A model generated the notes under the pieces. It saw nothing but the letters and a program-made list of their open reading frames with translations, had not been told where the DNA came from and ran no database searches. Source: Parascedosporium putredinis (Eukaryota > Ascomycota > Sordariomycetes > Microascales > Microascaceae). From it: a stretch of DNA of 64,000 nt. Positions 21,799 through 33,157 of this stretch are shown here, one piece after another. Location: the NCBI GenBank assembly GCA_949357655.1, contig CASHTG010000012.1, forward strand, positions 558,001-622,000, written 5' to 3'. Numbering within the stretch: position 1 is the stretch's first letter; every line of letters starts with the position of its first letter. Position numbers and translations under genes: made by a program.

Positions 21799-23846
21799 AT
21801 GGAGGAGCTTGACCTCGTGGTAGTGGGTGCCGGTGAGTAGATTCTTGCGCCGTGCGGTGGTGACATGTCATACTAATGAAGCAACTGTCCTTCTTTTCAA
21901 GGTTGGTATGGACTGGCTGCTGCCAAGCAGTATCGCGAGATAAATCCTGAGCATTCTATTGCCATAGTTGATTATGCTTCAAGTATTGGGGGTGTGTGGG
22001 CGGAGCACAGGCTTTATCCGGGACTCAAGTCGAACAACCTCTGGGGAACATACGAGTATCCAGATTTCCCTATGGACCCGTCCGTCTTTGGTATTCAGCC
22101 ACGCCAGCACCCTACAGGGCAGGCCCTCCACGCGTACTTGACGGCGTATGCCAAGAAATTTGGATTCTTCGATAATGTCCATTGTGGTGTATGTGTGCTA
22201 TCTGCAGAGCACCTAGAGGATGGGGGTTGGATCCTGACCGTTCGGTCAGTCACCAATTCGGATCCCCAGGAGCCTCAGGGAGAAGAGTCGCGAATGTTCG
22301 CTCGCAAGCTAGTTCTGGCTACTGGAATGACTTCGGAGCCGTTTCTACCTCGCATCAAGGGGCAAGCGGATTTTGATCGACCCTTATTCCACATCAAGGA
22401 CCTCCTCAAGTACGCCGACGCCACGACTAGTAAAAGTGTGAGGAGGATGACTGTCCTGGGTGGTTCTAAGTCGGCATGGGATGCTGTCTATGCCTACGGA
22501 AGGAAGGGCATCCCAGTTGACTGGGTTATCAGGGGTATGTGTCTAGCCTTTGATGGGGAGGACTATGCATTGGCGTAACGCGGGAACTAACCCTCAGCCA
22601 TCAGAATCTGGCCATGGGAGCTGTTGGATGGCGCCGCCTTTCGTGACTCCGCTCAAGAAATGGCTCGAGAAGCTCGTTAGTGAGTCGTATGCTATACTGC
22701 TGTTTGTTTGATGCTTGGGACTAATCGATATCACCAGATACTCGCTTGCTCACCTGGTTTAGTCCTTGCATCTGGAGTGCGGACGGGGGTACTCGGTGAT
22801 TCGCTCATTCCTTCATGGCACCGCCCTTGGGAGAGCAATCACCAACACATTTTGGCACGTCCTCGGCTCTGATGTCATTACCTTGAACGGTTACGACAGT
22901 CATCCAGAGATGGCGAAGCTCAAGCCCTGGACGAGCGCCATGTTTACAGCGAGCACATTCAGCATCTTGAATTATGATACCGACTTTTTGAGCTCCTCCG
23001 TAACGGTACTGTCAAGGTCCACATTGCGGATCTAGACTATCTGAGTGCTGGCAAGATTCACCTTGCTGACGCCAATAAGTCGGTTCTGGAATCGGACGGA
23101 CTGGTCTGCGTGACGGGATGGAAGCACACCCCAGCGCTCAAACTTCTTCCAGAAGGTATCGACAAGGAGCTTGGCTTACCGCACCAAGTTACACGAGGTG
23201 ATGGTGAAATTGACTTGGCTTCGCGTTCCGAGCTCTTCGAGAAGGCGGACGAGGAAATTTTGAACCGCTTCCCACGTCTTCGAAACCCACCAGAGTTCAA
23301 CAAAAATACACACCTTTGCTCAAACAGGCGGCCTTTGACTCAGACGACCAGATTACTCCCGATACTGCCCTCAGCCCTCCACTTCTGTATCACTTTATTG
23401 CACCTGTATCGCCACGGTTCTTGCGTACACGAGACTTTGCATTTGCGGGTGGAATTATGAATTTCAGTGCTGCGATATGTGCTCACATACAAGGTCTTTG
23501 GATTGCGGCCTACTTTGACGGAAAGCTGGTCCGTGATCCCACTGCTGGTATCTCGACCTCCGGGCCATCCCAGAGATCGGAGCCCGCGTCATTGTCACTT
23601 GAAGATATTCAGTACGAAACGATTCTCTATAATCGGTTTGGGCGATGGAGGTACCCGGCCGACCATGGAGCCAAGTTTCCCGACTTTGTTTTTGACGTCG
23701 TTCCGTACATGGATGTCATGATGGCGGATCTCGGCTTGCAAGTGCACCGCAAAGGCGGGTGGTTTAAAGAGATCACAGACCCGTACGGGCCTGAGGATTA
23801 CGTGGATATTAATGATGAGTGGAGGAGAAAGTTTGCAGAAAAATAA
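21799..23846 (+). CDS. FAD-dependent monooxygenase (flavin-binding monooxygenase family)
   Basis: A flavin- and NADPH-dependent oxygenase of about 617 residues. Exons are 21799-21832, 21902-22534, 22605-22679 and 22738-23846. The N-terminus has the FAD dinucleotide fold (DLVVVGAG, then WYGL after intron 1), followed by GGVWAEHRLYPGLKSNNLWG, as in FMO/Baeyer-Villiger-type enzymes. The ATG motif LATGMTSEPFLP precedes the second dinucleotide fold VLGGSKSAWDAVYAYGRKG for NADPH. The C-terminal half contains VCVTGWKHTPALKLLPEG, another nucleotide-fold strand. Each of the three introns has a CTAAT or CTAAC branch site. Indels: a missing G in 22785-22789, a missing T in 22985-22989 and a missing A in 23302-23306. 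The substrate is not deducible; no biosynthetic cluster surrounds it. Confidence 0.82.
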
Positions 23847-25265
23847 AGCTTCAGTCGTCCTGGTGAGGGCCATAGCGCCATCGATCTCGTTCATACAGGG
23901 CCTTGGATTATGACGATCTAGTTAACGGCACGTTAGGACGGTAATTGAGACATCTCATCTTTTGTGCTGCTGACTGCAACCTTGAACCCGAGGAGAGGGG
24001 AGGGGATTGTGTGCATTTTTGTTTTGCGTTTACTCCAATGCTGCTGAGACGAAGGATTTTGTGGCTTAGATTTATCCATCGGCATCAAACGTGGTAATAC
24101 CCGTTGATTGTGTTGGAGGCTCACTCCCCTTGTCTGTCACTGCTGTCATGCAGGATCGCTGGTGTATATTCAAATTGGTTTCATCGCGAGCTCTCAATTT
24201 CTCAAACTCGCGACAAAGCGGATGCGCGCGAGAGGGGCCACAAAGCCCAGACTCTCATTCTCCATACTCACTGTCTCCACCGAAATCTCCTGGCGAAAGA
24301 CTGAGCAAAACAAGGAAGCAAAAAGAGGGAGACGGAACTCCTGCCCCCAAAAAACCATGAGGAATGTCCATACGATGAGCAGCCCCGATGGCGCTGTCCC
24401 GGAAATGCGTGCAGCCTACGGAGTATTTAATATGCCCCGAGGATCTTGATCGCGGAGGCAAGTTAAATCCCGGAATAATATTCAGGAAATTTCGAGGGAA
24501 ATCTGCGGCTGGCACGTCCATGTATCAAGCGTGGGTGTGAAGATGCGGGTGGTTGAGATTAGGGCACTAATAAGTCGGGAACCGCCAGGTCCGAAAATCC
24601 TTCACCCGTGCAAGCGTCTGGAGTGAAGCCGATTGATTCATGGAAGCCCTATGCGAGGATGCACGATTGGCTTATCGCCGGGACCGACCAGACTCTCGAA
24701 ATCTTTGAGCCGCGCTGGTTTTGGCGGACCTGGGCGGTTGGAACACGGTCTGGGAAGCCGAAGGGTAGAGGATCTGCTGGACATGGCCCCCTTTACGTTT
24801 CATCCGTGCTGCTCATTCACTGTGAGTTCCTGGGCCCACCACACTTGACGTGGAGGCTTTTCCAAGGCGAACCTACGGCGAGCTTTAATTTTCACGGCCC
24901 ATTGCGGTCGGATGGCAGATGCTGGTCAGAGCTTCCGGTTAGCTATGGACATCAGACAGAACCACGAGGATCAGTGTGATCTCCCGTGCTCGACGTATCC
25001 CTACCACGGGAAGAGTAGCCATGGATGGCACCGAGCCCACGAGGGGTAGAGCTTGGATGCTGGCGTTGGCTGCACGCCACCAAGATCGGCTGCCCCAGTC
25101 CTTAGTATTCTCTCGACTTCTCGTCTCTCTCTCGTGAAATGAAGAGTTTCTAGAACGCTCTTTCTTACTAGCCAACGTAAATGGTGAGATATCTGTATCT
25201 CGACCATATCACCACTGCCCATTGAGGGTCTTTTTCACCAGCGGCTGGGCCCGACGAAGACCATC
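23847..25265. other. Intergenic
   Basis: It holds the 3' end region of the monooxygenase gene and the promoter of the DUF6536 gene. An open frame of about 120 codons around 24608-24979 lacks any domain, codon pattern or intron support. No gene is called. Confidence 0.5.
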
Positions 25266-28200
25266 ATGGGTAGCCCTTTCGTTCTTTCTCGCGCCACAGG
25301 CTGGCGGCGGTCGGCTGCCGTTAATACGATTCTTCTCGCGCTTCTTTTCGCCGCCCTCGTCACCTCGACCTTCTTCGTTGGCGAGCAGACACAGTCGTTT
25401 CTGGGCAATTACTTCTTTTACATGGGCGACTGCGACAGGACTAAGATTTACAGTTTAGTTACGCATCTCGCCCTCAATGTCGTGGCGACTCTGGTCTTCT
25501 CGGCGGCCAACTTTGGAATGCAGATTCTCAACGCTCCGACGAGAGACGAAGTCGATGCCGCGCACGCTCGAAGCAGGTCGGTAGAGGTCGGGGTGCCTTC
25601 CCTGAGCAACCTCTTCTTCGTCCTATCCAAGTTTAAGGTTTTTGCTTGGCTGCTCCTCATGGTCGTTTCCCTCCCCCTTCACATGTTGTTCAATAGTGCC
25701 GTCTTTATGACCGATTTCCCTGGGCGAGAGTGGAACTTGACGATTGCTGCGGAGCCATTCTTGAACGGCGCAGACTTCTTCATCCCCGGCGCTAGTCTAG
25801 CCATGCCTGGATTTGAGGAGGGATACGGCCGGTTGATTAATGCTAGCACTCTCTTAACGGACGCCTCACGAATGAGCCTAGAGCTCCGAGCCATCGCGGC
25901 GACCGGCACGAAATGGAAACGTCTAGACCCCGCGAAATGCCGGAAAAAGTATCTCAAGTGCCATGGCGGACAGAATTTCAAGGACCTCATCGTCGTAGTC
26001 AACACTGCAGGAAGCACCGGCACAACCCAGGGCTGGACCCGATCCCAAGTCTTCGACCTCGCACCCCCGGCCGCGGCGCAGTGGGATAGACTCGTTCCGA
26101 GCAATAGCATGAATTCGTTGTGGTTCTCGACCGCCTGTGAGATGGTGTCGAAACCGGCAAAGGGTACCACGGCGTGCACGCAAACTTGCGCGAATGCTCT
26201 TGGTATCCACGACGAGTCCGACATCACAAGCCCGCTCAACCCGCTGGGCGGAAATGACACTTGGACGATAAAATTTCAAGCTTCGCCCAACCAGTTCGGA
26301 GACGTGACAACGGGCTTTTCGAGGGCGGGGTTCAAGTTTGGGGAATTTAATGAATTGGATGTTCAGTACTGCCTGGCCCAGGAGTCTAAACCGGTGTGTA
26401 AGTTGGGCGTGTCGCCCCTCATGATGGGGCTCTCGGCCTTGTGCATCGCCTTCATCGCATCGCTACTACTGTAAGTCACCAAGCAACCGTGCTAAGTATC
26501 GGGGGCTGGATGCTGACGACGCTTGGTAGATTAATCCTCAAGAACACTACCGAAGACACACTAGTAACTCCCGGGGACGCCATATCGTCTTTTATCACGA
26601 AGCCGGACCCGACTACAGAAAACATGTGCACATTAACAATATCCGACAAGGTCGGTCCAGCGTCACGACTCTTTGCGAGAAAAAGAGGCCAAACCTTTGG
26701 TCTCGAAGCCCCCAGGGAATGGTCTCGTCGCACGAACTACAAGGGCGCTAGCGTGTCTCCTCTTAGTTGGTTCCTAACGTACGCCTTTCAACTCTGGTCC
26801 TTGGGCGTCCTCATTTTTCCTACTTCCGGTTTGGGCCGCGCAACACGGAAAACGGCCGGATGACGAGCCTGGATGTTCCCGAAGACTCCTTTTATCTCGC
26901 GCTCCTCTTCGCCAACAAGCCCCATGTGTTCCTCTCGGCCTGTTATTACAACTTTAATGGGCTCATCACCCGCTTTTTTGTTGAGAAAGAGTGGAATTCG
27001 TATAGCTTGGCATATCTACCGCTGAGAGTAACGACACCAAAGGGTTCGCAAATCTCCACGTACCGGCTACAGCTTCCGCTCGTAGCTAGCATCCCGCTGA
27101 TCGTCGTGGGTGCGCTTCTGCACTGGGTTCTTTCTCAAACCTTTTTCTTAAGCATCTTTGAAGGCAGTAGGTTACCATGAATCTGATACACCCAACGCAA
27201 GACCTCGGCTTTCAATCTCTAACTTTGAATGGGTGTAGACTACCTTGGAAACGATGGGGCCGGTCTCCGGGATGTCGAGGATGGCATCGGTTTCGACGCC
27301 ACAACGGTGGTGGCGCTTTCTTACTCTGTTAAAGCCTTGCTAATTCTTAGCATTGTTTCATTTGTTTTGGCCATGGTTCCTCTCTTCGTGTCCTTTACAA
27401 AGTTGAAGGGGACATGGTCATCGCTGGCGCGAGCTCAAGAGTTATTTCCGCCGCATGCCACGTTCAACCCGCGGGCGAGACTCCGATGGCCCATGCCACG
27501 TACTCACCGTTTATTTTCAAGTCGCCGTGGGTCCAGGCTAGGCCCAGCGAGAAAGCTAGGCCCAACGTGCCAACCTCACCCTCAGAGGCAAGGTCGCCGA
27601 CCGATGTCAGGGCGATGCCAATGTACCGGTCTCGCGCGGCATCCGACGCATATTTGATGGAGCCACAGACCCCAACACCTTTACTGCACGCATGGCCCCT
27701 GACTTCACCATCTCCTTATGAGGACTCGCCGTCGAGGGAAGCGAGAATGTCCGTATACCGTCCACGAGCTGTCTCCGACGCGCAGATGCTTGAGCCACCT
27801 TCACCATACCAACAGTCACGGCCAATATCCACGCTATACAACGTCAGATCGGCGGCGGATACGCGGTCGATGATTGCGCCCCGGTCGCGGGCTGCATCTG
27901 ACGCTCAGACAATCGTACCTGCCACCCCGAGGGCATTTGAGCGTACGACTTTGCCGGGAGAAGCGCATGATGCGGCCTCGTTGTCCGGAACGAGGGACGC
28001 CGCCTCGTACAGACCCCGTGCAACGTCGGAAGCACCCTCCATGATTGATCCGCTACCGACACCGCGAACCTTTGAGGAACGGCCTCCTTCTATATGGGGA
28101 CAACAAAAGTTTGAGCCGAGTCATGAACATGACCAAGAGCCCCTCTGCCGACGGCCAGTTTGGACCCGCCTGCAGCGCCGTGGGCCGGAAGCTTCCAGGA

Positions 28201-28621
28201 GGACAAAGCGTCGCCGTTGGCACAGACCATTGCCCTCAACGAAGCGAGAAGGAAACAACTCCTAAGCGGTCTGAGCATAGTGACACCAGGATCGCAGGCT
28301 GGAAGGAAGTTGCCCTGGGGAGAAGGTGACACAAAGATAGAAGTGCTACCGACGTCCACGCCAGCCACGCCATACGCCCAAAGCGTGGTATCGGAAGGCG
28401 CTTTCGAGTTGAAAGCTGAAGGGGAGGCGGAAAAGGCGAGGTCAAGGCTGGCGAGGCGGAAGTTGAGATGGGGCGTCATGTCTTCGAGCATCCCGCCCAG
28501 GGACCGGTCGGCGTCTCTTCATGGGAGCAACGAGCCCGCTACTATGAGGACAGCTCACCTGACTTTTGGAACGGTGGAGAATGGCGTGGTGCGGCCCGAG
28601 GTTGGAGCGATTTACGAGTAA
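25266..28621 (+). CDS. DUF6536-domain multi-pass membrane protein
   Basis: A large fungal plasma-membrane-type protein of unknown function, about 1075 residues. Exons are 25266-26470, 26530-27166 and 27239-28621. The N-terminal DUF6536 module is clear: GWRRSAAVNTILLALLFAAL, then YMGDCDRTKIYSLVTHLALN, MQILNAPTRDEVDAAHARSR and VPSLSNLFFVLSKFKV. Later membrane helices include LMMGLSALCIAFIASLLL, VASIPLIVVGALLHWVLSQT and ALLILSIVSFVLAMVPLFVS, followed by the family motif GASSRVISAACHV. The tail (from about 27600) is soluble and carries four phased copies of a YRxRAxSDA motif. Introns have the usual branch sites. Indels: a missing T in 26814-26818, a missing G in 27408-27411 and a missing C in 28140-28143. 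Confidence 0.85.
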
Positions 28622-29390
28622 TGATAGAGCAACCGAATTCGTCTTTTATCTTTCCCACGAAGACGAGACAACGGAGAGGGCGCGAGCGTGGGGGATGGAG
28701 GAGCGCCGAGTTTGCCGAGGGATTCAAGCAGGCCGCCAGGCCGTCTCCTTACTTGTTGCTTGCTTGTATTCCTTTCTCCCTGTTTTGATTTGATACCCCT
28801 TTCTCAAGTTTATTTACCAAGCCCGGATAGGCTACGAATATATGAATATATGTGGTTGAAAATAGTAAAGGACATTTCTTTTCGTTTCTGCTTTATTTTT
28901 CATGTCCCTTATTGATTTATGAATGGACCAACTGTCTCGGTACCTTCCTATTCCTACGCCCCTTTACGTCTATACTCTGCATGTAAGAGCTCGGGGTTTA
29001 CTTCGTTGATGGCAAGACCAAGCACGAGGACGTCCAGTCACCCGGACACAAATTGGATCAACACCAAAAAAGAGGGAGGGAAAGAAAAATACTCAAGAAG
29101 AAGTGGGGGCTAGAGATGGGAACTTTGCCCGTATTAATTATTCCTAATACATGTCCGACCTAGAATGTGGGTAACCTGGACGGGCCCGGCTCCTTTCTCC
29201 GATATTAGTCCAACCCGAGGTGGAGGGGGTGTTCAGTCAGGACACTTCAACTGCACAGGTACCCATCGCCAACTTGCACACACACCCTTACTCCTCCTGC
29301 GTACTTCTTCTCCCCCTCTTTCCTTCCCGTCCATTCTCCTTCTGTGCCTGTTCCCCATGTATACTAGCCATAGCGAGCCAATTAGAGGTT
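28622..29390. other. Intergenic, convergent 3' ends
   Basis: The space between two convergent genes contains AT-rich probable polyadenylation sequence (28800-28920) and C/T-rich tracts. No coding potential is seen. Confidence 0.6.
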
Positions 29391-30321
29391 TTAAGCAGGA
29401 GGGAGGCCGGCAAAGGTGGAATCGACCAGATCCTTGTTCTTAGCCAAGAAGGCCTCGAAAGACTGGCACTTGCTTCCCCATTTCTTAGCAGTCTCGATCG
29501 GGATGTCGACGCCAGAGTACCTGGTCAAGAGCTGAGCGGCGAGGAACGGCTCCTTGTCCTGTCTGGCCTTAACCTCCTCATCAGAGAGGAACTCGATGGA
29601 GATCTTTTTCCCGAGGCCTTGACAAGGGCGGCTACGAGCTGCGAGGGGTGAGGATATCCGAAAAGATGTCCACCTGTTGACCGTTGGACTCTTCGGGATG
29701 GAGAAGCGCCGCGGCGCTGGTGATGCCAATGTCATCCGGGTCGACGAGGCGGATCTCGTCCTCGGCGCGGATGGCGGACCTCCACACGCCTGAGCCGGCG
29801 AGATCCGGGAACATGGGCACGCCGGGGTTGATGAAGTCGCCCATGAATTTGCCGGGCTGGAGTCTAGTCCAGGTGTCGAAGCCCGCGTCCACCATGCTGC
29901 GGAACACGGTTTCCTTGGACTCGAAGAAGGGACGGGCGAGCGGGATATCCGCAAAGACCTCCGTCTTGGGGAGCTCATCGTGGCTCATGAAGGAGGCGTA
30001 GGCGGCGTGGCGTACCCCGGCGGCGCGGGCAGCGGCCACGACGAGGGAGGCATGGCGCGCCTCCTGCGCGAGGTCCTTGAAGCTGGGGAGGAAGTTGAGG
30101 TAGATGCCGTCGCAGCCGGCCAAGGCGGCGGCGAGGGCCTCTGCGTTTTCGTAGTCTCCCGGGAAGAGCTTGACGCCCAGGGCCTCGAGGGCTTGGGATT
30201 TGGCGGAGGAAGCGTCGCGGGTCAGGGCGTGGACCTTGGCACCGCCGGCGATGAGGTGTCGGGCGGTGACACCGCCTTGGGTGCCGGTGGCGCCGCAGAC
30301 GAAGACCTGGGTAGAAGGCAT
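29391..30321 (-). CDS. NmrA-like NAD(P)-binding Rossmann protein
   Basis: A 310-residue single-exon protein of the atypical short-chain dehydrogenase NmrA-like family. The glycine-rich nucleotide motif VFVCGATGTQGGVTARHLI sits at the extreme N-terminus. Further Rossmann elements follow: VHALTRDASS, KLFPGDYENAEALAAALAG, and HAAYASFMSHDELPKTEV where an NmrA protein has its modified active-site region. Members either sense redox state of nicotinamide cofactors or act as reductases; nothing here decides which. Indels: a missing base in the CCCC run (+ strand 29645-29648) and another in the A run (+ 29605-29609). With both restored the reading goes from SDILTP through SQLVAALVKASGKKISIEF to the stop. 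A TATAAATA box lies about 200 bp upstream of the start. Confidence 0.83.
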
Positions 30322-31350
30322 TTTTCTTTCTTCTTGGGTTTTGGGTGGAGAGAGTGAAAGGTGGAGGGATGATTTGATCTTTTTGATGTTTATTTTTGTC
30401 TTTATTTTTCAGCTTACACTGGAGAGATCGTGAAGATTTGGGCTTGGTTGAGCTGGTGTATTTGAGTCTGGCGATATCTCCTTCTTTCCCTTCTTACTTT
30501 GAGGATCGGGAGCGTCCTTATTTATAATTTTCTTCCAGGACTTCATTCTGCTTCGTGGCTCATCTCTCAATTCTTAAAAAGATATTCCTCATCGAGGGGT
30601 TGAGCGTTGAGCGCGCATGCCACCAGTGATTCCGCGGATCTCGTACTGCAAATCTCAGACGAGGGCGGATTTCCATGATGGAGTTCCACCAGCGCAGAGG
30701 CACAAGGAGCAGAATGCGCGTGCCGTGTAAGCCATTGTCGAGTGTCTTTGCTGCCACCTGCCACCTGTCACCCGTCGCCGGGGCCAAGACGCGGCTCAGC
30801 GCCGCGCATCCAGGGCTTCAATTCCCCCTTGTCACCCTGCCCCCCAGCTCCTTGTGCTTCCTTTCGCAATCTTCTGACTCGACGCCTCGAGTCCAGGCAC
30901 GGCCCCTTCGCCGAAGGAAGGGGGTTTCGGCGGATTGTGCCCTTCCCGACCCGATCCTTTCGTGGGTCGGTGGCTGCGGACTTGCGGCGTCACGGTTGGC
31001 GGACTTGGGCGGAATTCCGCAGCACACGGAAGTTGCCGGCTTACAAAGACATAGGCACCGAGAAGGATCACGACGCCGTCGTTATCGAGTCTGACAGTCG
31101 ATCCAAGGGAGGAAAGGCTATTCGCATCGACCATTGTTCCCGCCTCAATCTTCTTCTCAAGGTGTCAAGAACGCCATTGAAACACGCTGCTCTTCATGTA
31201 CTTTCTCATCTTTTAATTTCTTTTTTCGCCCCTCAATCCCTTTTGCTCATCTCACCTTTTTCAGAGCCCCCGTCCGTCGCATCCGCGCTCACAGGCGCAT
31301 TTTTTTTTTTTTGCTCGGCTTAAGCTATTCCGGAAGGAGAGACTGCCGAC
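30322..31350. other. Intergenic, divergent promoters
   Basis: Divergent promoter region of the NmrA-like gene and the Zn2Cys6 gene. It contains a TATA-like box for the minus strand and pyrimidine tracts (31205-31262, T-run 31300-31312) before the plus-strand gene. No protein-coding or RNA gene is seen. Confidence 0.55.
30519..30526 (-). promoter_or_regulatory. TATA box of the NmrA-like gene
   Basis: TATAAATA read on the minus strand, about 200 bp upstream of the start codon at 30321. It is a good match to the consensus in an otherwise mixed-composition region. The position is somewhat far, which would imply a 5' UTR of 100 to 170 bases. Confidence 0.4.
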
Positions 31351-33157
31351 ATGTCCTTGACGGCATTTGAGCGCGCAAATCCGCCCCCGACGCAAGTCGT
31401 GTGCGGCGTGCACCAAGGCCAAGAGACGCTGCGATTTGGGCCAACCATCATGCCTCCGCTGCTCTGGCCGCGGAATCGACTGCCATTACCCCCACCTGGG
31501 CGGGCGGTCTTATAACCCCCAAACGATGGCTCCCTCCCCTAACACCACCGCCACAAGCCTCTCCTTTGGTGGCGACACCCTGGGAAGCTCAAGCGGTCTC
31601 AGCAGCTCGAGCAGCGCAGGAGCCCGTCCTCTCCTGCCCCTCTTGCGCCCCCGTCCGTCACCTTTGACCCTACTCCTCTCCCTACCCCGGGGGCGGTCTT
31701 CAACAAGACCGCAGAGACCTACTCCTTCGACAATTTGCTGGACGAATTCCTCGCCCGCGACCCTGTTACGTCCCTGAATGGGCCCCTGGGCGGAGACCTC
31801 TCCTCCTACGGGATTGACATGGCACGCGAACCATCCCCCAGTCCTCGATTAATATCCCTGGCTTGGGGAATCATGATCTTTTGATGACGGACGAGACGCG
31901 CCAGCTGGTGCCCCTCGAGTACCGCATCCCGGCTCGAATGGCCGCCCCTCCCTGTGGCGAAAGTCTCCCCTTCATCATTGAGGACAGACTCCAGTATAGC
32001 CTGGAACTACTTCGCCGGACACCAAAGTCTCTCGTCGAACGGCTCGAGACTCCCTGGTACCACCCTTCCCTATACGACGACCACATGTTGAAGACGATAC
32101 AAGGTACTAGAGCCCGTCCCCGCCTCACATTGTTTTGTTTACAGCCCAGACTTTGCACTCCGGTGCCAACTTGTGGCCGTCTCCTACTGCCCACCCCTCC
32201 GCTTCTTCACCACGCCCTCCCGCCATCTACACTATTCTTGTTCTTCCTTTGCGTTTGTTTTTCCAGCCAGTACATCTCAACCGCACACGCCCCCTTGCAT
32301 CTACTCCTCCATTCACCCATTTTTGTCTCTCTTTTCCACCCACCCCTGACTAGTTCTCGTTCTCTTTCTGGGCCACCTGACCTTTACTACTTTCTTTTTC
32401 TCTCCTTTTTCTTCTTCGTCCTTTTGCTGCAACGCACGCGCTAACTCAAAACTTCCCTCCGTCCGTAGACTCTATCGCGTGCTGTGCCATGTACAACGCG
32501 AGGAATGAGCGCAATAAGCCCTCCATCATCAGGATTCTCATGGCCCGCACTAAGGAGCTAGCCGACACACCTATTCCGCCGTCCCCGTCAGAGGCCCTAG
32601 CTCGCTGCCAGGCCCTACTAATGTACCACTTGATCGGGCTGCTAGACGAAGATATCCAACTTCGCGCAAACACCCAGATGACACTCCCCGTGTTGAGAGA
32701 CGCTGCCAGGTCATTAATTGAGCTTGTTGCAGTACACGAGACGCAATATAATCTGTCCAACATGCGGCAATTACCCCTCTTCCCCATCGCCGAGACGGAG
32801 GCCTTTTGGCGTGCCTGGTTGTTTGCCGAATCCGCGCGTCGCACCGCCCTCCTCTCCTTCAACTTCATTGTCCTTTATGAGATCATGACGCGCAAGGGCG
32901 TCCCAGAGTGCGGTGATTCAATGCGCTGTGAACGCTTCTCCCTCCAAAAGCATCTCTGGAGCGCTCGCAACGCCGTAGACTTCGCCGTGGCCTGGAAGAC
33001 CAAAAAGCACCTCATCATGAAATGCGAGACCTTCGAGGAAATTATCCGAGAGGCCGAGCCAAGCGATCTTGATGAATTTGGTAGGATGCTCCTGATCTGT
33101 TTCATGGGAAAGGAGGAGACCAGAGGATGGTTCGCCTCAAGGGGTGGTGCGCTGTAA
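31351..33157 (+). CDS. Zn2Cys6 fungal-type transcription factor
   Basis: A nuclear regulator of about 480 residues with the Gal4-type binuclear zinc cluster near the N-terminus: CAACTKAKRRC, then a six-residue loop, CLRC and GRGIDC, spaced C-x2-C-x6-C-x6-C-x2-C-x6-C. A Ser-rich linker and acidic segments follow. The C-terminal half is helical (ARCQALLMYHLIGLLDEDIQ, FWRAWLFAESARRTALLSFN), as in the regulatory region of many short Zn2Cys6 factors. Exons are 31351-32103 and 32469-33157. The intron is unusually long (365 bp) and pyrimidine-rich, with a CTAAC branch close to the TAG acceptor. Indels: an extra C at 31384-31388 just before the zinc cluster, a missing base near 31619 and a missing C at 31835-31839. 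No target can be deduced; the divergent neighbour is the NmrA-like gene. Confidence 0.8.

Noticed and set aside
24608..24979. 123-codon open frame before the DUF6536 gene
   Set aside because: It has random-looking composition and no conserved motif, and is overlapped by equally long frames.
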